Source of the DNA: an uncultured Alphaproteobacteria bacterium
GTDB lineage: Bacteria > Pseudomonadota > Alphaproteobacteria > Rs-D84
Direction: 5' to 3'
Assembly: GCA_904502245.1 (NCBI GenBank)
Contig: CAJGDN010000011.1
Span: 1 to 22,386 of the forward strand
Length of the DNA stretch: 22,386 nucleotides
Shown here: positions 15,546 through 21,988 of the stretch, one piece after another
How the letters are laid out: each line of letters begins with the position of its first letter
Position numbering within the stretch: position 1 is the first letter of the stretch
Made by a program: the position numbers and the translations under genes
Notes under the pieces: generated by a model
Databases searched by the model: none
Told to the model about the DNA's origin: nothing
What the model saw: the letters and a program-made list of their open reading frames with translations, nothing else

Positions 15546-15574
15546 AGCATAGCAACAGAAAAAATTTATTGCAA
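15546..15574 (-). promoter_or_regulatory. Promoter of the prepilin operon
   Basis: Minus-strand TTGCAA (15574-15569), 17-base spacer, TATGCT (15551-15546). The predicted start of transcription near 15539 leaves only a few bases before AGGAGG, a very short leader. Confidence 0.6.
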
Positions 15575-15614
15575 TCAGTTTTAAGATGTTTTAAAATTTA
15601 TATCGTTAAGTGCG

Positions 15615-15638
15615 ACAACACGTATTTGTAAGTGTTGT
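15615..15638. promoter_or_regulatory. 7-bp perfect inverted repeat in a divergent intergenic region
   Basis: ACAACAC (15615-15621) and GTGTTGT (15632-15638) around a 10-base AT-rich centre. It lies between the prepilin operon promoter and the DUF4167-like gene. The spacing of half-sites, about 17 bases centre to centre, would suit a dimeric repressor or activator on either side; it could also be a simple hairpin. I see no convincing -35/-10 pair for the plus-strand gene. Confidence 0.35.
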
Positions 15639-15677
15639 TATAGAGGTTTATTTCCTGATAAATTTAAAAGAAAAGAT

Positions 15678-15992
15678 ATGCAAAATAAAAAAAATCAATC
15701 CAACGTCGGACAGATGATTCAACGCTGTCATAAATGGCGTCAAAAAAGAAAACAACTTATCGACCAGGCACGTCAGACCGCAGACGAAATCGACCGCGAA
15801 CGCCTGTTGCAGACCGCTGAACATTATGGTCGTATGGTAAATGCAGAACAGGGCAAAATCGATTCCACACGCGACCCTAAGGAAAAGGCCGCCGCAGAAA
15901 AAGCAATTGCCGAAGAACAAGCAAAAGAAAATTCTGAAAATACTGATGATGAAGAACCAGGATTCCCTGACTTTATTACCAATCTGAACTAA
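15678..15992 (+). CDS. Short DUF4167-like protein
   Basis: 104 residues, very hydrophilic. An N-terminal helix-rich part contains KWRQKRKQLIDQARQTAD and RERLLQTAEHYGRMV, which matches the pattern of the alphaproteobacterial DUF4167 domain (a helix, then 'YLQHAEHYxRxx'). The C-terminal 40 residues are charged, rich in Glu, Lys and Ala, and probably disordered. Family members have no established function; the basic N-terminus suggests nucleic-acid contact, which is inference. It is divergent from the prepilin operon and followed by its own terminator. The ribosome binding site is poor (AAAAG). It is shorter than most DUF4167 proteins, which carry a basic Gly/Arg-rich N-terminal extension absent here. 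Confidence 0.6.
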   Translation: MQNKKNQSNVGQMIQRCHKWRQKRKQLIDQARQTADEIDRERLLQTAEHYGRMVNAEQGKIDSTRDPKEKAAAEKAIAEEQAKENSENTDDEEPGFPDFITNLN

Positions 15993-15997
15993 TCCCA

Positions 15998-16024
15998 AAA
16001 TGCGCCATTTTGGCGCATTTATTT
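15998..16024 (+). terminator. Terminator after the DUF4167-like gene
   Basis: Perfect 10-bp stem (15998-16007 with 16011-16020) with a TTT loop, followed by ATTTG. The T-run is mostly inside the stem, so it is weaker than the other terminators here. Confidence 0.65.
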
Positions 16025-16025
16025 G

Positions 16026-16053
16026 TTGAAATTTAACATCGTTTTGATATGCT
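16026..16053 (+). promoter_or_regulatory. Promoter of dnaX
   Basis: TTGAAA (16026-16031), 16-base spacer, TATGCT (16048-16053), with TG one base before the -10 (extended -10). Transcription would begin near 16060, downstream of the in-frame ATG at 16049, which supports the later start chosen for dnaX. Confidence 0.65.
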
Positions 16054-16075
16054 GAAACAAAAGGAAGTTTACAGC

Positions 16076-17656
16076 ATGGATAGTAATTATACCGTTTTAG
16101 CGCGCAAGTATCGTAGCCAGGATTTTAAAACACTGATTGGACAAGACGTTCTGGTAAAAACATTAACAACTGCAATTAATACTTCACGTATTGCACACGC
16201 ATATATTTTTACCGGAATTCGCGGAACAGGTAAAACCAGTACTGCACGTATTTTGGCCAAGGCACTGAATTGCCTGTCATCAGATGGCGCAACTGCAAAT
16301 CCATGCGGCACATGCGAAAATTGTCGCGCAATTGCCGCTGGACAACATATTGACGTTATGGAAATTGATGCCGCGTCACACACTGGCGTTGATAATATGC
16401 GTGAAATTTTGGATGGCGCACAATACCGACCAACAAATGGTCGCTATCGCGTTTATATCATCGACGAAGTTCACATGCTGTCCACTTCTGCATTTAATGC
16501 GTTATTGAAAACACTGGAAGAGCCACCTGCACACGTAATCTTTATATTGGCAACAACAGAAATTCGCAAAGTACCGGTCACAATATTATCGCGATGCCAA
16601 CGTTTTGATTTGGTGCGCGTTCCTGTTGACACATTAAAAAAACACTTTGCATGGATTGCAGAACAAGAAAATATTGAACTGAGTGATGGCGCAAACGAAT
16701 TATTGGCACGTGCAGCAGACGGTTCTGTGCGCGATGGGTTGTCTTTGCTGGATCAGGCAATCGCACAAACCGGCGGTCATGTTGATGAAGCAGCAGTGCT
16801 GGATATGTTAAAACGCGCAGACCGGGGCGTGGTTGTCGACTTTATGAAAACATTGTTATCGGGCGATACTGCGGCAGCACTGGACAAGGTTGATGAAATT
16901 TATAACAACGGTGCAGATTTGTCTATGCTGCTGACAGATATGATGGAATGGACACATTGGGCAACACGTATGCACCCGGCCCTGCATGCAGGCGATGTAC
17001 AGAATTCACCATATACTGCTGACCAACGCGACCAAATTCATATGCTGAATTCACGCGTATCATTAAATACTCTGTCACGAATTTGGCAGGTTATGGTTGC
17101 TGCTGTGCCAGAAATGCAAGCAGCTGGGAACCAAAAACAGTGTTTTGACATGCTAATCGTTCGTATGATGCATATTGCAGATATGCCGTCTGTGCCAGAG
17201 ATTATTAAACAACAAGAATCTGCACAGCGTACACGCGATGTAAAAAATATTTTTGCCGACCGCATGGCACAATCTTCTTCATCACCAACCGTCAGCGCCA
17301 CTCAGCAGACACAAAAACAGTTTCGTATAATTACGTCTGCAAATGATTTAGGCATCGCATTACAAGAAACCAAAGAGATTTTGCTCTATTCTTATTTCAG
17401 CAGCAATATCGAAGTCGCAGAATTTGAAGATGGTAAAATAAAATACTTTGACCGCAAAGGAGATGGTGACTTTGTTCACAAATTGTCATCATGGCTGATG
17501 GACAAGACAGGAAAGCAATGGGCACTGGAACGCGTTATGGAATCGGTACACGCAAATACTATCAGTGAACAAAAACAAGAAGAATTGGCCGCAGACCCAT
17601 TGGTCGCCAGCGCAATGAGCCTGTTTGAAAACGCAGAGATAATAGGAGTGAAATAA
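16076..17656 (+). CDS. dnaX: DNA polymerase III subunit gamma/tau
   Basis: Clamp-loader ATPase of the replisome. The ATG at 16076 is preferred over the in-frame ATG at 16049 because AAGGAAG lies about nine bases before it and the earlier ATG falls in the promoter -10; this gives 526 residues beginning MDSNYTVLARKYR, the usual family start. Walker A GIRGTGKT at 47-54; zinc module Cys66, Cys77, Cys80, Cys83; Walker B VYIIDEVH with D120-E121; sensor 1 near ILATTE; arginine-finger motif LSRC at 161-164. The C-terminal 150 residues are variable and should hold the DnaE- and DnaB-contacting parts. The stop codon overlaps the start of the pilin gene (TAATG), so the two are translationally coupled. 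Confidence 0.97.
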   Translation: MDSNYTVLARKYRSQDFKTLIGQDVLVKTLTTAINTSRIAHAYIFTGIRGTGKTSTARILAKALNCLSSDGATANPCGTCENCRAIAAGQHIDVMEIDAASHTGVDNMREILDGAQYRPTNGRYRVYIIDEVHMLSTSAFNALLKTLEEPPAHVIFILATTEIRKVPVTILSRCQRFDLVRVPVDTLKKHFAWIAEQENIELSDGANELLARAADGSVRDGLSLLDQAIAQTGGHVDEAAVLDMLKRADRGVVVDFMKTLLSGDTAAALDKVDEIYNNGADLSMLLTDMMEWTHWATRMHPALHAGDVQNSPYTADQRDQIHMLNSRVSLNTLSRIWQVMVAAVPEMQAAGNQKQCFDMLIVRMMHIADMPSVPEIIKQQESAQRTRDVKNIFADRMAQSSSSPTVSATQQTQKQFRIITSANDLGIALQETKEILLYSYFSSNIEVAEFEDGKIKYFDRKGDGDFVHKLSSWLMDKTGKQWALERVMESVHANTISEQKQEELAADPLVASAMSLFENAEIIGVK

Positions 17657-18114
17657 TGAGAGAAGAATCAGGGCGTTCTTTGATAGAAGTTATTGGCGTT
17701 ATGGCAATTGCAGGCGTTATGACAATATCAGCGTTGGGGGTGTATAACGTAATTCGCAGCAATCAAATTCGAACAATCGCCAGTGCAGATTTATCACAAA
17801 TCGCAGAAAACACGAAATTGTTGATGGAAATGCGCGGAACGTACGAAGGCATATCTGTCGATTATCTGATTAAAGCAGGCGCATTAAAATCAAATGCCGC
17901 GCCAATTGGTGGCAACGACTGGTCGATTACATCCAGCGTGGATGGCGCAACATTTGCAATTAATTTGGTCGATTTAACAAATGGTGAATGTGAATATTTT
18001 GCCACTTCAAAACCAAAATGGGCAAAATCGGTCATGATTAATGGATTTGAGGTTGGAATATCTGACAACTGTTTTGATTCAGACACAAATCAAATTTCGT
18101 TCATTGTAGAGTAA
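17656..18114 (+). CDS. Small type IVb-like pilin or pseudopilin (TcpA/PilS-like)
   Basis: 152 residues. A six-residue leader MREESG is followed by RSLIEVIGVMAIAGVM: cleavage after Gly6, Glu at +5, and a helix close in sequence to TcpA (xTLLEVIIVLGIMGV). The short leader is unlike the long leaders of many type IVb pilins. The globular part has YEGISVDYLIKAGAL and an IGGNDW turn, as in PilS-type pilins ('GG' before a beta-sheet), and one cysteine pair, C112 and C139, framing a D-region loop of 26 residues. This suits a filament subunit, major or minor. Its start overlaps the dnaX stop and its stop abuts the OmpA-like gene, so it is expressed from the dnaX promoter unless an internal promoter exists. 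The pairing with the large prepilins on the opposite strand is inference. Confidence 0.78.
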   Translation: MREESGRSLIEVIGVMAIAGVMTISALGVYNVIRSNQIRTIASADLSQIAENTKLLMEMRGTYEGISVDYLIKAGALKSNAAPIGGNDWSITSSVDGATFAINLVDLTNGECEYFATSKPKWAKSVMINGFEVGISDNCFDSDTNQISFIVE

Positions 18115-18789
18115 ATGAAAAAAATAAAACTGTTCTTTTTAATTCTGTTAATGTCGGCATGCGCCCCTTATAGCAGTCCGGAACGTCACACATGGTCACA
18201 ATATTTAAATGGCGCCAGCTTTACCGACATGACGGAAATTTCACGTGTTGCAAAGCGTCCAGTTTACTTGGGTGCAGGCGGCAAATTAATCAATGACGCC
18301 ACTGAAATTTCTGAAAAATTAGAATACGGCGACAAGACCACCAATGACAATATCGTCGCAACACAATATATGGCAAAATTAGAATACGAATTGTATGACG
18401 CATTGCGGAAACCTGGTATTTCTGTCCAGCGCGCAGGAACAGATGTTGTTATCATATTGGTTCGCGATGCATTGATGGAATTAAATGTTGCCGATATATC
18501 AGAAACAGGCGCAGACACACTGGGGATAATTACAAAAACACTAAAAAAATACAATGCGACATTTATGGAAATCGCTGGATATACAGACGCAATGCGCGAC
18601 ACAAATGCAGCAAGCGCCTTGTCCATGGATATGGCACAGCGAGTTGGGGTCTTTTTTTCACAGAACGGAATAAACACCACACGAATGTTTATTGTCGGGC
18701 GTGGCGCAGCACGACCAATTGCAGCCCAGGACAACGTTGGCAGATTAACCAACAGACGTGTTGAAATTAGACTGAGCCCAGCAAGATAA
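18115..18789 (+). CDS. OmpA-family peptidoglycan-binding lipoprotein
   Basis: 224 residues. Signal peptide with lipobox LMSAC (lipid-modified Cys16). The C-terminal OmpA domain (about 110-222) shows EIAGYTDAMRDTNAASALSM, matching 'GHTDxxGxxxxNxxLSxxRA', then GINTTRMFIVGRGAARPIA and GRLTNRRVEI, the conserved peptidoglycan-binding end. The middle (about 40-105) is not recognised. Expected location: inner leaflet of the outer membrane, tying it to the cell wall. The start codon directly follows the stop of the pilin gene with no gap, so the two are translationally coupled; a lipoprotein with a wall-binding domain could anchor or guide a filament through the envelope. It could also be a general Pal-like protein. 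Confidence 0.9.
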   Translation: MKKIKLFFLILLMSACAPYSSPERHTWSQYLNGASFTDMTEISRVAKRPVYLGAGGKLINDATEISEKLEYGDKTTNDNIVATQYMAKLEYELYDALRKPGISVQRAGTDVVIILVRDALMELNVADISETGADTLGIITKTLKKYNATFMEIAGYTDAMRDTNAASALSMDMAQRVGVFFSQNGINTTRMFIVGRGAARPIAAQDNVGRLTNRRVEIRLSPAR

Positions 18790-18802
18790 CTTTCCCTTTT
18801 CA

Positions 18803-18830
18803 TTTCAAAAAATTATTGTTATAGTATACT
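18803..18830 (+). promoter_or_regulatory. Promoter of the Skp-like gene
   Basis: TTTCAA (18803-18808), 16-base spacer, TATACT (18825-18830). An alternative reading is TATAGT three bases earlier. The inverted repeat ATTGTT (18815-18820) / AACAAT (18834-18839) brackets the -10 and could be a regulator site. Confidence 0.5.
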
Positions 18831-18856
18831 CACAACAATTAAAAAAGGACGGAAAA

Positions 18857-19522
18857 ATGGTAAAAAAATCATCTGAAAACCAGGCAGTAAAAAGCTATAA
18901 GAAAACAGGCATTGTCGCAGCAGTTGTTATTGCAGTGGCAGCGTTGGGCGTATGGGGCGTTTCTGCATTGAATTCTGACAAAAGCGCATCTGTCGCAGAA
19001 GTTATGGAAGAAGTTTCAACAAACGCAGCAAATGCTGAAAATCTGCGCATTGCAGTTATTCGCATGGATGCAATTCAGAACAACGCAGCTGCACTGAAAG
19101 ATTTGCGCGCACAGAAAGAAAAATATGAAAGCAAATTGCGTGATGAATTGACCAGCGAACAGAAAGCGTTAGAAAAAGAAAAAGCAGAAATCGAAAAATC
19201 ACAGGACGTTTTGTCACGTGAAGCACTGCAACGTCGCGTTGTTGATTATCAAAACAAAGTTACAAAACTGCAACGTGATTTGACAGAACGCGCACAAGGC
19301 ATCGAAATGTCATATCAGAAAGCATTGGCAGATATGCAGACAAAACATCTGGATCCAATTATCGAAGGTATTATTGCAAAAAAGAAATTATCATTGGTTA
19401 TCGACGGACGTATGGCACGCATCGGTACGGATGTAGAAAACCTGGATATAACAAATGAAGTTGTTAAAGCATTGGATAAGAAAGTATCCAAAGCAAAAAT
19501 GGAAACACCAAAAAGTTTCTAA
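18857..19522 (+). CDS. Membrane-anchored Skp/OmpH-like periplasmic protein
   Basis: 221 residues. A basic N-terminus, then a hydrophobic segment at about 18-38 with no clear cleavage site, so probably a membrane anchor rather than a cleaved signal. The periplasmic part begins with LRIAVIRMDAIQ, the strand that opens OmpH/Skp proteins, followed by a long helical hairpin (about 80-170) rich in Lys, Glu and Gln, and ends with KKLSLVIDGR and a C-terminal helix, all as in Skp. Skp is a trimeric chaperone that holds outer-membrane proteins in its tentacle-like helices. AGGA seven bases before the ATG fits. It has its own promoter and terminator. An anchored Skp is unusual; in most species it is soluble. 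Confidence 0.8.
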   Translation: MVKKSSENQAVKSYKKTGIVAAVVIAVAALGVWGVSALNSDKSASVAEVMEEVSTNAANAENLRIAVIRMDAIQNNAAALKDLRAQKEKYESKLRDELTSEQKALEKEKAEIEKSQDVLSREALQRRVVDYQNKVTKLQRDLTERAQGIEMSYQKALADMQTKHLDPIIEGIIAKKKLSLVIDGRMARIGTDVENLDITNEVVKALDKKVSKAKMETPKSF

Positions 19523-19534
19523 ATTTCAAACAAT

Positions 19535-19566
19535 AAAAAAACACGCCCCGTTTGGGGCGTTTTTTA
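19535..19566. terminator. Bidirectional terminator between the Skp-like gene and rmuC
   Basis: Stem ACGCCCC / GGGGCGT (19543-19549 with 19554-19560), flanked by an A-run on the left and a T-run on the right, so it can act on both converging transcripts. The rmuC stop codon lies in its right flank. Confidence 0.85.
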
Positions 19567-20442
19567 TTCTTCACCAAAATCCATATCACGCAGTTTTTCT
19601 GCACGTGGTGCAATCTTGGAAATTGATGTTTGCAATTGGTCTATGTCAGTTTGTGCCTGGGCGAAATGGCGCGATACATTAACCGCACGATCATTTAAAC
19701 GCATCAGGTCAGTTAACAACATATCTAATTCTTTTTTTATTTGGGCCGCTACGCGTTTTATTTTTATGTCAGACAGTACAGCGCGTATTGTATTCAATGT
19801 CGCCCACAGCGTTGATGGCGACACGATAAAGACACGACGACGCGCGGCATATTCAATCGTCGCCGGAAATTCACGATGCAACGTTTCAAATATTGATTCA
19901 GACGCAATAAACATCATGGCTGATTCTGCGGTCTGACCAGGAATAATATATTTTTCACCAATCGCATCGATATGTTTGCGCACATCTAATTCAAATTGTT
20001 TACGCGCCATACCGTCATTGGCGTCCAGCATCATGCGATTATAGCTTTCCAGTGGAAATTTGCTGTCGATAATCATGTCCCCCGGTGGATATGGCAGACG
20101 AATAACACAATCCGGGCGCACACCTGTATTCAGCACAGACTGAAACGCATATGTTTCTGGCGGCATAATGTCGCGTACCAAATCTTCCAGTTGTCGTTCG
20201 CCAAATGTTCCGCGTGCCTGTTTGTTCCCCATCAAGATATTTTTAAAGTTTGCAATGTCCCCACTGATATTTTTCAGTTCAATTGCATTCTGGGATAACG
20301 CACCCAATCTTTCTGCCAATCTTTCACGCAGACGTGCATTATCTTCACGCAATGCAGATATATCAACCGTCGGACGACGCAGCAATATTGCCACTAATAA
20401 AACAATAATTATAAACAATAATACAAAAATATAAGTTGTCAT
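19564..20442 (-). CDS. rmuC: RmuC-family DNA recombination protein
   Basis: 292 residues, shorter than the usual 400-plus because the coiled-coil region is trimmed. N-terminal membrane helix at about 3-22, a short coiled coil (about 27-60), then the RmuC core: ARGTFGERQLEDLVRDIMPPE, GVRPDCVIRLP, MIIDSKFPLESY, and VFIVSPSTLWATLNTIR. The DSKFPLE motif and the PD-(D/E)xK-like fold suggest a nuclease-related role; in E. coli RmuC limits inversions at short inverted repeats. AAGGA precedes the ATG. It converges on the Skp-like gene and diverges from def, with overlapping promoters. Confidence 0.92.
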   Translation of the reverse strand: MTTYIFVLLFIIIVLLVAILLRRPTVDISALREDNARLRERLAERLGALSQNAIELKNISGDIANFKNILMGNKQARGTFGERQLEDLVRDIMPPETYAFQSVLNTGVRPDCVIRLPYPPGDMIIDSKFPLESYNRMMLDANDGMARKQFELDVRKHIDAIGEKYIIPGQTAESAMMFIASESIFETLHREFPATIEYAARRRVFIVSPSTLWATLNTIRAVLSDIKIKRVAAQIKKELDMLLTDLMRLNDRAVNVSRHFAQAQTDIDQLQTSISKIAPRAEKLRDMDFGEE

Positions 20443-20463
20443 TTCGCTTTCCTTTGCTATTAT
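20436..20463 (+). promoter_or_regulatory. Promoter of the def-fmt-truA operon, overlapping the rmuC start
   Basis: TTGTCA (20436-20441), 16-base spacer, TATTAT (20458-20463). The -35 lies in the first codons of rmuC. AAGAGGA, seven bases before the def ATG, is the ribosome binding site. Confidence 0.6.
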
Positions 20464-20465
20464 TT

Positions 20466-20493
20466 ATTATAAGAGGATTTAAATATGTTGCAA
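20466..20493 (-). promoter_or_regulatory. Promoter of rmuC, overlapping the def start
   Basis: Minus-strand TTGCAA (20493-20488), 16-base spacer, perfect TATAAT (20471-20466). The -35 lies inside the first codons of def and the -10 next to the def ribosome binding site, so rmuC and def transcription must interfere. Confidence 0.6.
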
Positions 20494-20988
20494 ATGAAAC
20501 TTTGTGGTGATGTGGTTTTGCATACTGTATGCGCCCCCGTCGACCAAATTACACCTGAACTGTTGTCAACCATGAATGAAATGGTTGAAATGATGCGCGC
20601 ACAAAATGGCGTTGGCCTGGCCGCGCCCCAGGTTGGAATCTTGTCGCGGTTTTTGGTAATGATGGATCCGGATTCTGAGACGGTTTTTCGTATGATTAAC
20701 CCACGCATTGTCTCATATGGTCCCGATAAAACAATTATGGAAGAAGGTTGTCTGTCTGTTTTAGGGCATGATGGTTTGCCGGTTTATGCAAATGTAACGC
20801 GTCCATCATCTGTTATTGTTGAATGGACAGATGAAAATGGCGAAAATAAAATGGCAGAAATGTCTGGTCTGCCGGCACGAATTGTTCAGCATGAAACAGA
20901 TCACCTGGATGGTAAATTATTTGTAGACTATCTGTCGCCACTGCGTCGCGAAATGTTAATGCGCAAAGTAAAAAAATTAAAGATATAA
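20485..20988 (+). CDS. def: Peptide deformylase
   Basis: Removes the formyl group from the N-terminal Met of new proteins. 167 residues, normal length. All three motifs are present: GVGLAAPQ at 42-49, EGCLS at 87-91 (metal ligand Cys89), and QHETDHLDG with metal ligands His136 and His140 and catalytic Glu137. The first ATG is favoured by AAGAGGA seven bases upstream. fmt begins four bases after the stop, so the enzymes adding and removing the formyl group are made from one message. Confidence 0.97.
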   Translation: MLQMKLCGDVVLHTVCAPVDQITPELLSTMNEMVEMMRAQNGVGLAAPQVGILSRFLVMMDPDSETVFRMINPRIVSYGPDKTIMEEGCLSVLGHDGLPVYANVTRPSSVIVEWTDENGENKMAEMSGLPARIVQHETDHLDGKLFVDYLSPLRREMLMRKVKKLKI

Positions 20989-20991
20989 AAC

Positions 20992-21798
20992 ATGAAACTG
21001 GTTTTAATGGGAACAAACGCGTTTGTTGTTCCAATCTTTGAAGCAATAAAAACTGCCGGCCATGAAATTTTGGCGGTCTTTACACGCGCACCAAAGCCGG
21101 TGGGACGCAAACAAATATTAACCCCATCACCTGTACATATTTGGGCAGAAAAAAACGGTTTGACAGTTTATACAAACATTAACGAATATAATTACAGTCC
21201 TGATATGGTGGTTGTGATTTCATATGGTGTGATTCTGCGTGACAATGTGTTAAGTTCTGCGCCGGTTGTAAACATTCACCCCAGCGATTTACCAAAATAT
21301 CGCGGCGCATCGCCAATTCGCACGGCGATTTATAATGGTGATAAAAAATCTGCGGTATGTCTGATGGATGTAACACCTGAACTGGATGCCGGTGATGTTC
21401 ATATGTGCCGTGAATTCGAAATCGGAATTGATGACACAAATGACACGATTGAAGAACGCGTATCCCAAATCGGCGCAGATATGTTGATTGAATACTTAAA
21501 AAATCCATCTGCTTTTCCTGGCGTTCCGCAAACAGGTGATGCGACATACACACGTAAATGGACAGGTGCAGATGAAATGATTGATTGGTCGCGCGGTGCG
21601 AATGACATTCATAATCAGATACGTGCACTGGGATGTGGGCGTACAAAAATAAACGGTATTGATGTAAAGATTTTAACAACAAAATTAAACAACGATAAAC
21701 TGGAAATTTTGCAACTGCAACCCGCGGGGAAAAAGCCAATGGAATGGAAAAGTTTCTTGAATGGGTTGCATACAACAGAAATAAAGTACGGCGAATAA
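20992..21798 (+). CDS. fmt: Methionyl-tRNA formyltransferase
   Basis: Formylates initiator Met-tRNA using 10-formyl-tetrahydrofolate. 268 residues, shorter than the usual 310 or so. N-terminal Rossmann part MGTNAFVVPIFEAI; active-site residues N94, H96 (NIHPSDLPKYRGASPIR) and D135 (ELDAGDV) are all present. The loop reads HPSDLP where SLLP is usual. The C-terminal tRNA-binding domain is compact but keeps the phrases GRTKINGIDVKIL and GKKPMEWKSFLNG. So it looks like a trimmed but complete enzyme rather than a truncation. No strong ribosome binding site precedes the ATG; re-initiation after def is likely. Confidence 0.95.
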   Translation: MKLVLMGTNAFVVPIFEAIKTAGHEILAVFTRAPKPVGRKQILTPSPVHIWAEKNGLTVYTNINEYNYSPDMVVVISYGVILRDNVLSSAPVVNIHPSDLPKYRGASPIRTAIYNGDKKSAVCLMDVTPELDAGDVHMCREFEIGIDDTNDTIEERVSQIGADMLIEYLKNPSAFPGVPQTGDATYTRKWTGADEMIDWSRGANDIHNQIRALGCGRTKINGIDVKILTTKLNNDKLEILQLQPAGKKPMEWKSFLNGLHTTEIKYGE

Positions 21799-21802
21799 AT
21801 AA

Positions 21803-21982
21803 ATGGCAAAAAAATTAAAAACAATTTGTAAAAATTGTATGTATTACGATCTGATTATTGTTGGGAAAGACTCGATTCGTGACGCATGTTATAATGATAA
21901 CGATATGGAAATTTTCCTTTTTGGTCCAAAACCAACAAAACCAAAATGTACATGCCGTGATTTTTCACAAAAGATAAGATAA
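21803..21982 (+). CDS. Small cysteine-motif protein between fmt and truA, function unknown
   Basis: 59 residues, family not recognised. It starts MAKKLKTICKNCMYYD and ends CTCRDFSQKIR. Five cysteines: C9 and C12 (CKNC), C29, and C49 and C51 (CTC), a layout that could bind one zinc ion. It begins four bases after the fmt stop and ends six bases before the truA start, in the same direction, so it is almost certainly translated as part of the operon. Codon choice resembles its neighbours. A small zinc-binding accessory to RNA or translation functions is a guess from context. Confidence 0.65.
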   Translation: MAKKLKTICKNCMYYDLIIVGKDSIRDACYNDNDMEIFLFGPKPTKPKCTCRDFSQKIR

Positions 21983-21988
21983 ACAAAA

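Noticed and set aside
16636..16646. A-AAA-AAA slippery run in dnaX, as a programmed frameshift making a short gamma subunit
   Set aside because: It lies near residue 190, far too early compared with the known E. coli site, and no supporting stem-loop is evident.
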